Shown here: positions 33,020-40,280 of the stretch, in pieces | How positions within the stretch are numbered: position 1 is the first letter of the stretch | Layout: each line of letters opens with the position of its first letter | Assembly (NCBI GenBank): GCA_001799735.1 | Contig: MGUA01000012.1 | Coordinates: forward strand, 1-40,280 | Reading direction: 5' to 3' | Length of the DNA: 40,280 nucleotides | From: Elusimicrobia bacterium GWB2_63_22 | Lineage (GTDB): Bacteria > Elusimicrobiota > Elusimicrobia > Elusimicrobiales > UBA9959 | Notes under the pieces: model-generated | Databases searched by the model: none | Told to the model about the DNA's origin: nothing | The model's input: the letters and a program-made list of their open reading frames with translations, nothing else | Position numbers and translations under genes: made by a program

Positions 33020-34173
33020 TGATTGAGCAGGTGCACGTACTACAGATAGTCGGAGATCCGGTCGGAGGCATCCGTCGGCATGTCCACGCCCTGCTCTTCG
33101 GACTTTCCGAAAGAGGGATACGCCAGAGTTATGCGTATTCAGCTTCTTCCTGTGACCTTGTTTTCCGGAAGGAACTTCCTGGCTTGGAGAGAACACTTGA
33201 GGGGCGTCTGCTTCCCTTGAGGATTTCCAAGAAACCGGCGTTCGGGGATATTGCAAATCTAATCCGACTGCGGCGCTACGTGAACGCGAATGGCATTACC
33301 GTCGTGCACGGGCATGGGGCCAAGGGCGGCGCCTATGCCAGACTGCTTGCCATGCTGTGCAAGGTCAGTGCCGTCTATACCCCGCATGGCGGGGCCGTTC
33401 ATAACATGTTCGGGAAACTAGAGGGATTTGTCTATACCCTTGCCGAAAAAGTGTTCCTTCCGATGACGGACAGGTTGGTTTTCGAGTCTAAATATTCGGC
33501 GCGGGCTTATTTCAATAAAGTCGGCAAGCAGCCGCCTAATTGGACGGTTAACCATAACGGTATCTCTCTGCCGGCTGCGAGGGAGCCTGAAAAAAGTTTC
33601 CCGGGGCCGGGGGAAATAATAAATGTCGGAGTCTTTGGGATGCTGCGCGCTCAGAAAGGGCAAATATATGCCGTGAGGGCTGTAGAAAAGCTGGTGCGTT
33701 CCAACAGTAATATCCTGCTTCATGTTTACGGAGATGGCCCTGACAGGGCGCAACTCGCCAGCGAGGCACAAAAGCTCGGCGTGGCGGACAAGGTTGTTTT
33801 TCATGGAGAGACGGATGTCCCTTTGGCTCACATGGCGGAGATGGATATCGTCCTTATCCCTTCCCTTTTTGAGTCGTTTGGCTACGTCGCCATAGAAGCT
33901 TTTTCCCTGAAGCGGCCCGTAGTGGCCTCTGACGCTGGAGGCTTGCCTGAGATTGTTTCCGAGGGTTTGGACGGATTGTTGGTAGAACGCGGCTCGCCGG
34001 ATGGAATCGCGGGAGCTATCCTCAGACTTATCGGGGAACCTGGTCTGGCAGGAAAAATCAGCGCTGGCGGCTATCGTAAATTGGCGGCAAACTTTTCGCT
34101 TGATGGGATGCTTGACCGTCTGGCGGAAATCTATAAAAATGCGGGCACAGAGGGGACACGGGCCCTCTCCTGA
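33019..34173 (+). CDS. GT4 family glycosyltransferase
   Basis: A 384-residue GT-B transferase. GGIRRHVHALLFGLSERG is the N-terminal acceptor side, VHGHGAKGGAYARLL follows, and the donor side has GMLRAQKGQ, VYGDGPDRAQL and the E-x7-E motif in FESFGYVAIEAFSLKRPVV. It is typical of capsule and LPS retaining transferases. The specific sugar cannot be derived from sequence. Confidence 0.93.
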   Translation: MIEQVHVLQIVGDPVGGIRRHVHALLFGLSERGIRQSYAYSASSCDLVFRKELPGLERTLEGRLLPLRISKKPAFGDIANLIRLRRYVNANGITVVHGHGAKGGAYARLLAMLCKVSAVYTPHGGAVHNMFGKLEGFVYTLAEKVFLPMTDRLVFESKYSARAYFNKVGKQPPNWTVNHNGISLPAAREPEKSFPGPGEIINVGVFGMLRAQKGQIYAVRAVEKLVRSNSNILLHVYGDGPDRAQLASEAQKLGVADKVVFHGETDVPLAHMAEMDIVLIPSLFESFGYVAIEAFSLKRPVVASDAGGLPEIVSEGLDGLLVERGSPDGIAGAILRLIGEPGLAGKISAGGYRKLAANFSLDGMLDRLAEIYKNAGTEGTRALS

Positions 34174-34177
34174 CTAA

Positions 34178-35392
34178 ATGGTTAAACTTCCTTCCGTATA
34201 CTTTAAAAAAATAGGCCGCCTGATAAAACGGATAGGTCAGGAATTTAAATTCATGCTTTTCGTGATGAGGATAGACTCGCGTACCTGGGAAAGGCATGAG
34301 TCTATATTAGACTGGGCCCATGCGCAGTCCGATCAATCGGATTCAGGCGCTAACAACATCGTAAAGCGGGGCAACGAGCTAAGGTCCCAGGTGCTTGAGG
34401 TATTTAAAGATAAATGCCGGGCCGTTTCTAACTTGAGGATAATGATCCACGTCCCGCCCAAGCACATATCCCCTGGAGGTTTTTCTCTTTTCAGCAATCT
34501 GGCCGACAGCATTGATTATCTCGGCGTGCCCGTAAAGAAACTTTTCTGGAGTGATAATTTTGCCGCCGTGCTTGGAGACTTTTCTCCTACACATCTGCTG
34601 ACAAGTGATCATCGCGCTTACCTGGACCGTATAGACTGGGGCCGGGTAGCAGAATATTCAAAGTCTCATAATTTTTCTGTGGGCTTAACGGCTTCCATCG
34701 AGCCGCAGGGAGCCCTGACTCTGAGAGACCGTCTTAGCTGGGGGGAGTCCCATAAGATCGCTTTTTATTACGGGTTCCGCGCTCAAGAGTACTATGCAGA
34801 ACTGGAGGGTTACCGCCACTACTCTGAATTGGGATATGATATTTTCAGCCTCGAATTCGGGGCTAACCCGTTGTTGTACTACCCGGTTTCTGTGCCTGAA
34901 AGGGACCTGGACTATGTTTTTCTGGCGTCCTCCAATATTGACAAGCACGATCAGTATTTTGAATGGCTGCCCGGAATTGTGTCAGGAAACGCGGGTTTTA
35001 TAGACGGACCGGGGTGGTATAGAATCAAGAGGTATGCCCCGAGGGAAATACACCGGTTCTTGTACTCCCGTGGAAAGGTCGGCCTTAATCTGCATATCAA
35101 CGACAGCCTGAAATGGGCCTCTGAACTTAATGAACGGACTTATATCCTTGCGGCATGCGGAATTCCGCAATTGATAGATAATCCGAAACTCCTGTTTAAA
35201 AGATTTAGCAAGGAAGCTGTGTTCAGCGCGAGCACTCCGGAAGAATATGCCGATCTGTATCGCTATATCTTAAGCAATCCGAAGGAGGCTGAACAAAAAG
35301 CTTTGAAGTCTTTAGAGGAAGTGTATTCGAGGCACACGACTTTTCATCGCGCTGAAAGTCTGATCAACAGACTGTGGTCAGGGTTCCGATAA
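34178..35392 (+). CDS. CgeB-like glycosyltransferase, second
   Basis: A 404-residue protein with a CgeB-like C-terminal half: LDYVFLASSNIDKHDQYFEW, then FLYSRGKVGLNLHIND, SELNERTYILAACGIPQL, and the EEYADLYRYILSNPKEAEQK tail. The N-terminal 90 residues are basic and not recognised. Family resemblance points to a GT-B transferase without a known donor. It is the last gene of the variable plus-strand segment, ending 22 bases before the convergent wbaP-like gene. Confidence 0.72.
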   Translation: MVKLPSVYFKKIGRLIKRIGQEFKFMLFVMRIDSRTWERHESILDWAHAQSDQSDSGANNIVKRGNELRSQVLEVFKDKCRAVSNLRIMIHVPPKHISPGGFSLFSNLADSIDYLGVPVKKLFWSDNFAAVLGDFSPTHLLTSDHRAYLDRIDWGRVAEYSKSHNFSVGLTASIEPQGALTLRDRLSWGESHKIAFYYGFRAQEYYAELEGYRHYSELGYDIFSLEFGANPLLYYPVSVPERDLDYVFLASSNIDKHDQYFEWLPGIVSGNAGFIDGPGWYRIKRYAPREIHRFLYSRGKVGLNLHINDSLKWASELNERTYILAACGIPQLIDNPKLLFKRFSKEAVFSASTPEEYADLYRYILSNPKEAEQKALKSLEEVYSRHTTFHRAESLINRLWSGFR

Positions 35393-35414
35393 TCCCGATG
35401 CTAAAACTTATCAA

Positions 35415-36851
35415 TTAGTGCGCGCCGTCGCGGCGTAGCACCACCCCGAAGGTCTTAAACACTATCATCACATCCAGCCACAGGTCCCAGTTCTTCACGT
35501 ACCAGCTGTCCATGGCCAAACGGAAATTGTAGTCGGTGTTGCTGCGGCCGCTCACCTGCCACAGGCCGGTTATGCCGGGGGGGAGGCGCAGTATGGTGTG
35601 GGCTTCTTCGGCGAGGAATTCCTGCTCGCGGGGCAGGTAGGGGCGGGGGCCTATCAGGCTCATCTGGCCTTTAAGGATGTTGAATACCTGCGGCAGTTCG
35701 TCGAGAGAGCTGGAACGCAGCCAGCCGCCAACTTTGGTAATGCGCGGGTCGTTCTTTAGCTTCCAGAATTTTTCCCATTCCTCTTTGGCCGCCGGGTCGG
35801 TGGCTAATATTTCATCCAAGCGCTCTTCGGCGTCTTCATACATAGTGCGGAATTTGTAGCACATGAAAAGGCGGCCGTCTTTGCCGATGCGCTCCTGCTT
35901 TAATATGGCGGGGCCGGGGGAGTCTTTCTTTATCTGCCGGGAGATGTATATTAGTGCCGGGATAGAAACTATGAACACCGCCATGCCGGCCACATAGTCT
36001 ATGAGGCGTTTGGTGAGGTAGTTGAGTGGCTGCGAGAGATTGTTCCGAATCTCAATAATCATCGTCTGCTCTTTAAAGAAGTGTCTCAACTCCGTGCCGC
36101 TTACCGCTATGCCGCCCAGGTCGGGGATGAAAAGGGTGTTGTCCGCTTTGTGCTGCACCACGTTGACCAGTTTTATCAACTCGTCCTTCGGGAGTTCCGG
36201 TTTGGCTACTACCACGTCGTGGATGTCTGCAGCTTTTATGTAACGGCTTATCTTTTCTATCCCCGTGTGTATTTTGAAGCGATCTATCTGCCCGGGCTTA
36301 TCGTCTACGAATCCCGTTACCTCATAGCCGAGGTTGGGCTCGTGAATTATGGCGGAGTAGGCGCTGCGGGCGGCCGCGCCCGAGCCGACGATGAGCAGTT
36401 TGCGGCGCATAAGCCCTGCGGAATATAGCAGTTTCTTGGCGCGCAGGCGGATCAGTGGGAGAAATATTATAGCCAGCGTAAACATTGCCCCAACCAGGAT
36501 GCGGGAGTAAAGCTGGCCTCGCCGCATAAGGAATAGCATGGTTAAGATGGCTAGAGTGGAGAAAAACGCCGATCTCCAGACGAATTTCACTTCGTCCCAG
36601 ACCGCGAAACGGCGGGAATAGCCGTCCTCGTATAGCATTACGCCCAGCCAGACCGCGAACAGCCACCAATATGCGCCGAACTGGTAGGTGAATTCCGGCA
36701 GGCCGACTAAGATATGTGGCAGGATGAATCTGCGCAGTAAGACGGCGGTTAAGAATATTCCCAAAAGTGCTGCAGCGTCCAAAGTAAAAAGCGCGATCAC
36801 ACCTAAACTGTTTTTAAACTTCGCAGGGGTGAAATGTCTTTTTAGTGGCAT
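35415..36851 (-). CDS. WbaP/WcaJ-type undecaprenyl-phosphate sugar-1-phosphate transferase
   Basis: A 478-residue initiating enzyme that loads a sugar phosphate on undecaprenyl phosphate. Several N-terminal membrane segments come first, then a CoA-binding-like domain (LLIVGSGAAARSAYSAI), another membrane helix near residue 290, and the bacterial sugar transferase domain (KRLIDYVAGM, CYKFRTMYEDAEERL, SSLDELPQVFNILKGQMSL, GPRPYLPREQE). The start is the ATG at 36851; the frame reaches a TTG farther upstream, which overlaps the -10 element. Whether galactose, glucose or another sugar is used is not certain. Confidence 0.92.
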   Translation of the reverse strand: MPLKRHFTPAKFKNSLGVIALFTLDAAALLGIFLTAVLLRRFILPHILVGLPEFTYQFGAYWWLFAVWLGVMLYEDGYSRRFAVWDEVKFVWRSAFFSTLAILTMLFLMRRGQLYSRILVGAMFTLAIIFLPLIRLRAKKLLYSAGLMRRKLLIVGSGAAARSAYSAIIHEPNLGYEVTGFVDDKPGQIDRFKIHTGIEKISRYIKAADIHDVVVAKPELPKDELIKLVNVVQHKADNTLFIPDLGGIAVSGTELRHFFKEQTMIIEIRNNLSQPLNYLTKRLIDYVAGMAVFIVSIPALIYISRQIKKDSPGPAILKQERIGKDGRLFMCYKFRTMYEDAEERLDEILATDPAAKEEWEKFWKLKNDPRITKVGGWLRSSSLDELPQVFNILKGQMSLIGPRPYLPREQEFLAEEAHTILRLPPGITGLWQVSGRSNTDYNFRLAMDSWYVKNWDLWLDVMIVFKTFGVVLRRDGAH

Positions 36852-36860
36852 GTGTGGATT

Positions 36861-36866
36861 ATTATA
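36861..36866 (-). promoter_or_regulatory. -10 element of the wbaP-like gene
   Basis: TATAAT on the minus strand lies 9 bases upstream of the ATG at 36851. No convincing -35 is seen because the upstream gene ends there. A transcript starting here would have a leader of only 2-3 bases. The gene may also be read from the ligase-like gene upstream. Confidence 0.4.
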
Positions 36867-36886
36867 CAACTAAGGCGCAGTCCGGG

Positions 36887-38083
36887 CTAGGCGGAGCGAG
36901 AATCCTCGGCTGGGCCAGACATTGCCGCCATAAGATAGATGCAGAAAGCGGTGCGGGGGAGGTCGAAAGATGAATCAGTGAGCATCATGACAAGGAAGCC
37001 TAAGAAAGCGGCCACCCCCCAAAGCGAGTACGGGTCGCGATATTTAAAGAAAGAGGATGCGGCCCTTTTAAGTATAGTCCATAGCAGCAACATCAGGGCC
37101 AGCAGGCCAGGCAGCCCGGAGTCGGCGGCCCGCTGTATGTAGAGGTTGTGCAGATCAGGGAAGTCTATGACGCCGTCCACCGGACGATTGTGATAGGAAT
37201 TGAAGACCCTGCGCAGGCTGTACGGGCCGGTGCCTGTAAGCGGGTAGTCCCGCAATATGTCCATGCCGGCTTTCCACATTGTAAGTCTTACGTTGGCGGT
37301 GTAGTCGATTTTGTCCCCGCCGGTAACTGTAGCTATTCTTTCCCTGCCTGCCTTGTTTAGCAGTGCCGAGGCCCCGAAGACCAGAACTATTATCGCTAGT
37401 CCGGCAATTATGAACTTCCTGGCATTACGTTGGAGAAAGAAGGCGATAGCCATGGCAAAACAGAGTCCAAGGGCGGGGCCGCGAGAAAGACTGGCGGCAA
37501 AGCCAAGCGAGAGAATGAAAAAAGAGGCTATATAAAAATGCCGCAAGCGGCCTTTAGCGGCACCAATTAAAACTCCGGCTAAAACCATTGCGACTGCCAT
37601 TATTTCGGCGTGGCTGACTGCGTGCATGGTTCCGCTGGCGCGTGTAAGGCTTCCCGGAACACCTTTGAAAATCCCGTACATAAACTGTCCGATGCCAATC
37701 AGCGCGGCGGCGGAGGCACCGACGAGGAACCAGATGCCCGCCTTTTCCCTGCCGGAGCGTGTTACGGCGGAGAACACAAGTACCGCAGACAGCGCTTTTA
37801 TTATTTCCGTGTCCAGGCGAGAGAAGCTGTGTTCGGGGTCCAGCGAGAAGATGGAGGAAAAAATATAGGCGATAATGTACAGTGCCAGGGGGAAGACCAG
37901 CGGGTTGGCGTGCAGTTCTCTTAAGGGCTGGGCGAACCCCTCGGGGGAAGTGAAGGCCTTCCACAGTATTGCTCCCAGCATCAGCACCAGGGCTCCCTCT
38001 GCCGCGGTTATGGAAAGGATGCAGGACGCCGCGAAGAGAAGCAGCGAGAAGTTAAGAAGTTTGTCGGCTTTGTGGTCGCCCAT
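36887..38083 (-). CDS. O-antigen ligase/polymerase-like membrane protein
   Basis: A 398-residue protein with about ten membrane segments and the Wzy_C/WaaL pattern: [43 protein letters not shown] and [19 protein letters not shown]. These contain the Arg and His positions that are functionally important in O-antigen ligases. Because a Wzy candidate exists at 30963, this may be the ligase that transfers the polymer, or a second polymerase. It lies 35 bases upstream of the wbaP-like gene on the same strand. Confidence 0.85.
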   Translation of the reverse strand: MGDHKADKLLNFSLLLFAASCILSITAAEGALVLMLGAILWKAFTSPEGFAQPLRELHANPLVFPLALYIIAYIFSSIFSLDPEHSFSRLDTEIIKALSAVLVFSAVTRSGREKAGIWFLVGASAAALIGIGQFMYGIFKGVPGSLTRASGTMHAVSHAEIMAVAMVLAGVLIGAAKGRLRHFYIASFFILSLGFAASLSRGPALGLCFAMAIAFFLQRNARKFIIAGLAIIVLVFGASALLNKAGRERIATVTGGDKIDYTANVRLTMWKAGMDILRDYPLTGTGPYSLRRVFNSYHNRPVDGVIDFPDLHNLYIQRAADSGLPGLLALMLLLWTILKRAASSFFKYRDPYSLWGVAAFLGFLVMMLTDSSFDLPRTAFCIYLMAAMSGPAEDSRSA

Positions 38084-38122
38084 ATCGCAACAATTATATC
38101 TTTTTGTACAATAATTCTAATT
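38084..38122. promoter_or_regulatory. Divergent promoter region between ligase-like gene and ugd
   Basis: Only 39 bases separate the two start codons. On the minus strand TATAAT (38098-38093) lies 9 bases before the ATG of the ligase-like gene. On the plus strand TACAAT (38107-38112) lies 10 bases before the ugd ATG. The -10 elements are close together and -35 elements would overlap the opposite gene starts, so the two promoters may compete. Confidence 0.5.
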
Positions 38123-39493
38123 ATGAAAAGCAAGAAAACTTTCAACAAATCCATTTGCTGCATAGGCGCCGGCTACATTGGCGGGCCCACCATGGCGGCC
38201 ATAGCCGACCACAACCACGACCGCAAGGTGATAGTGGTAGACATTAACAAGGCGCGCATAGACGCCTGGAACTCCGACAAGATGCCAATCTTCGAGCCGG
38301 GTCTCGACGAGGTGGTAAAGCGCCGCCGCGGCAAGAACCTTTTTTTCTCCACCGATATCGACGGGGCCATAAAGCAGTGCGATATCATCTTTGTCGGCGT
38401 GAACACGCCCACCAAGACCTTTGGCCGCGGCGCCGGCTGCGCCTCTGACCTGCAGTACTGGGAGGCCACGGCCCGCAATATTGTTAAGGTGGCCAACCGC
38501 GACAAGATCGTAGTGGAGAAGAGCACCCTCCCCGTGCGCACCGCCGAGGCCATGGAGCGCATACTCAGCAACCATCCCAAGTTTCATTTTGAAGTGCTGT
38601 CCAACCCGGAGTTCCTGGCCGAGGGCACGGCCGTAAAAGATCTTGAGGCCCCGGACCGGGTGCTTATAGGCGGGCACCAGACGCCCCGCGGCAAGGCCGC
38701 CATAAAGGCCCTGGCCGAAGTGTACGCGGCCTGGGTGCCGAAAGAAAAAATTCTTACCACCAACCTCTGGTCGGCGGAGCTCTCCAAGCTGGCGGCCAAC
38801 GCCATGCTGGCGCAGCGCATCAGCTCGGTCAACTCGCTATCGGCGCTCTGCGAGGCGACGGAGGCAGACATAGACCAGGTGGCCAAGGCCATAGGCATGG
38901 ACAGCCGCATAGGCCCCAAGTTCCTCAAGACCGGCCCCGGCTTCGGCGGCAGCTGTTTTAAGAAGGACATACTGAACTTGGTGTACATCTGCGAGAATTA
39001 CGGTCTGAAAGAAGTGGCCGACTACTGGCGGCAGGTGGTGCTGATAAACGACTACCAGCAGGAACGCATGGTGGCGGGCATTATAAAGACCATGTTCAAT
39101 ACGCTGGCCAACAAGAAGCTGGCGGTGTTTGGTTTTGCTTTCAAGGCCAATACCAGCGACACGCGCGAAAGCCCGGCGATAGCCATAACCAAACTGCTGG
39201 CCGCGGAGCGCGCGCAGATTGTGATCACCGACCCCGAGGCGCTGGGCCATGTGTCCGGCGACCTGGGCGAACTGGCGGCCAATGTTGAGACCACCGAAGA
39301 CCCGTACGAGGCCGCCAAGGGTGCCGACGCCATTATCCTGCTTACCGAATGGGAACAGTATAAGGCGCTGGATTATAAGAAGCTCTACAAGGCCATGCGC
39401 AAACCGGCCTTCCTGTTTGATGGCCGCAATATCCTTAACCACGTCGAGCTCAAGAGCATCGGCTTTGAAGTGAAGGGGATAGGCAAGCCGTAA
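38123..39493 (+). CDS. ugd: UDP-glucose 6-dehydrogenase
   Basis: A 456-residue enzyme oxidising UDP-glucose to UDP-glucuronate. The NAD site [40 protein letters not shown], and the catalytic Cys278 in [10 protein letters not shown] are clear. The length and motifs ([25 protein letters not shown]) are those of the longer, animal-type UGDH rather than the shorter common bacterial form. The ATG at 38123 is chosen because upstream codons are part of the divergent promoter region. UDP-glucuronate decarboxylase follows after 9 bases. Confidence 0.95.
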   Translation: MKSKKTFNKSICCIGAGYIGGPTMAAIADHNHDRKVIVVDINKARIDAWNSDKMPIFEPGLDEVVKRRRGKNLFFSTDIDGAIKQCDIIFVGVNTPTKTFGRGAGCASDLQYWEATARNIVKVANRDKIVVEKSTLPVRTAEAMERILSNHPKFHFEVLSNPEFLAEGTAVKDLEAPDRVLIGGHQTPRGKAAIKALAEVYAAWVPKEKILTTNLWSAELSKLAANAMLAQRISSVNSLSALCEATEADIDQVAKAIGMDSRIGPKFLKTGPGFGGSCFKKDILNLVYICENYGLKEVADYWRQVVLINDYQQERMVAGIIKTMFNTLANKKLAVFGFAFKANTSDTRESPAIAITKLLAAERAQIVITDPEALGHVSGDLGELAANVETTEDPYEAAKGADAIILLTEWEQYKALDYKKLYKAMRKPAFLFDGRNILNHVELKSIGFEVKGIGKP

Positions 39494-39502
39494 AGGACTA
39501 AC

Positions 39503-40280
39503 ATGCACAAGCTTAAGATACTGGTTACCGGCGGGGCGGGGTTCATAGGGTCCCACCTGTGCCGGCGGCTGCTGGCCGAGGGGCACGACGTGTTGTGCGT
39601 GGACAGCCTGTTCACCGGGAGCAAGGACAATATAAGCGACCTGCTGGACAACAAGAGCTTCGAGTTCCTGCGCCACGACATTGTTGAGCCCCTTACCGTG
39701 GAAGTGGACCAGATCTACAACCTGGCGTGCCCTGCCTCGCCGGTGCATTACCAGTTTAACCCGGTGCATACCACCAAGACGTCGGTGAACGGCGCCATCA
39801 ACATGCTGGGCCTGGCGCGGCGCACCAAGGCGCGCATACTGCAGGCCAGCACCAGCGAGGTGTACGGCGACCCCGAGGTGCACCCGCAGCCAGAAAGCTA
39901 CTGGGGCCGCGTAAACACCGTAGGCCCGCGCGCCTGCTACGACGAGGGCAAGCGCTGCGCCGAGACGCTGTTCTTTGACTACCACCGCCAGCATAAGCTG
40001 GAGATAAAGGTGATCCGCATCTTCAACACCTACGGCCCTAACATGCACCCCAACGACGGGCGCGTGGTGAGCAACTTTATAGTGCAGGCCCTGCAGAACA
40101 AGGACATCACCATCTACGGTACCGGCTTGCAGACGCGCAGCTTTCAGTATGTGGACGACCTGCTGGAGGGGATGCTGCGGCTGATGAACAGCCCGGCCGA
40201 CTTTACCGGCCCGGTGAACATCGGCAATCCCGACGAGTTCACCATAAAGCAGCTGGCCGAGAAGGTGCTGGAGCTTATCC
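39503..40280 (+). CDS. UDP-glucuronate decarboxylase (UDP-xylose synthase), partial at the right edge
   Basis: The first 259 residues of an extended short-chain dehydrogenase that makes UDP-xylose from UDP-glucuronate. [17 protein letters not shown] is the NAD site, [13 protein letters not shown] and [16 protein letters not shown] are diagnostic for [14 protein letters not shown] holds the Tyr-Lys pair, and [20 protein letters not shown] follows. The frame is open at the window end. It uses the product of the ugd gene directly upstream. Confidence 0.95.
   Translation, partial: MHKLKILVTGGAGFIGSHLCRRLLAEGHDVLCVDSLFTGSKDNISDLLDNKSFEFLRHDIVEPLTVEVDQIYNLACPASPVHYQFNPVHTTKTSVNGAINMLGLARRTKARILQASTSEVYGDPEVHPQPESYWGRVNTVGPRACYDEGKRCAETLFFDYHRQHKLEIKVIRIFNTYGPNMHPNDGRVVSNFIVQALQNKDITIYGTGLQTRSFQYVDDLLEGMLRLMNSPADFTGPVNIGNPDEFTIKQLAEKVLELI

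Noticed and set aside
38837-40048. 403-codon minus-strand frame opposite ugd and UXS
   Set aside because: It spans two well-supported plus-strand genes and the space between them, as expected for a shadow of GC-rich coding sequence.

Overview
This window is a surface-polysaccharide (O-antigen/capsule type) locus of a Gram-negative bacterium. The Gram-negative call rests on an outer-membrane beta-barrel of the Wzi type, a Wzx flippase, Wzy and O-antigen-ligase-like membrane proteins, and a WbaP-type initiating transferase. The core genes are GC-rich yet use ATA heavily for isoleucine. Together with the many AbiE-type modules this recalls uncultured lineages such as Elusimicrobiota, but that is an impression and not a demonstrated assignment. 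No rRNA, tRNA or CRISPR array was seen.

Layout. (1) 1-1185: the 3' part of a CapD/PglF-type nucleotide-sugar dehydratase. (2) 1355-5424: a toxin-antitoxin island between capD and wzi. It holds a decayed AbiE pair, an intact AbiE pair and a YefM/YoeB pair, separated by related repeats. The repeats include the last codons of capD, and hairpins matching the 3' end of wzi. (3) 5463-6743: wzi on the minus strand. (4) 6813-21711: a long plus-strand series of nucleotide-sugar genes: galE, a GT2, rmlACDB, a metallo-beta-lactamase-fold hydrolase, gmd, a second gmd-like gene, manC, fcl and rfbFGH. A second small group (MNT nucleotidyltransferase, truncated HEPN, zeta-like kinase, 49-residue protein) sits between the two gmd-type genes with overlapping ends. 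(5) 21708-35392: a compositionally different, probably strain-specific segment: RmlC-like epimerase, GDPD-like/HAD/two NTP-transferases/cupin module, Wzx, unknown protein, WavE-like protein, sugar O-methyltransferase, two CgeB-like transferases, Wzy, GT2 and GT4. (6) 36851-35415 and 38083-36887, minus strand: WbaP-like initiating transferase and an O-antigen-ligase-like protein. (7) 38123-40280, plus strand: UDP-glucose dehydrogenase and a UDP-glucuronate decarboxylase cut by the window end.

How it works together. The locus can supply UDP-galactose, dTDP-L-rhamnose, GDP-L-fucose, a CDP-3,6-dideoxy-4-keto sugar, UDP-glucuronate and UDP-xylose, plus the CapD product. WbaP would load the first sugar on undecaprenyl phosphate. 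The glycosyltransferases of the middle segment extend the unit, Wzx flips it, Wzy polymerises it, the ligase-like protein may transfer it, and Wzi may hold it at the surface. The five-gene module at 22318-25374 probably makes a nucleotide-activated building block that I cannot name, and it is the best candidate for undescribed chemistry. The repeat-bracketed toxin-antitoxin island is the most unusual DNA architecture.
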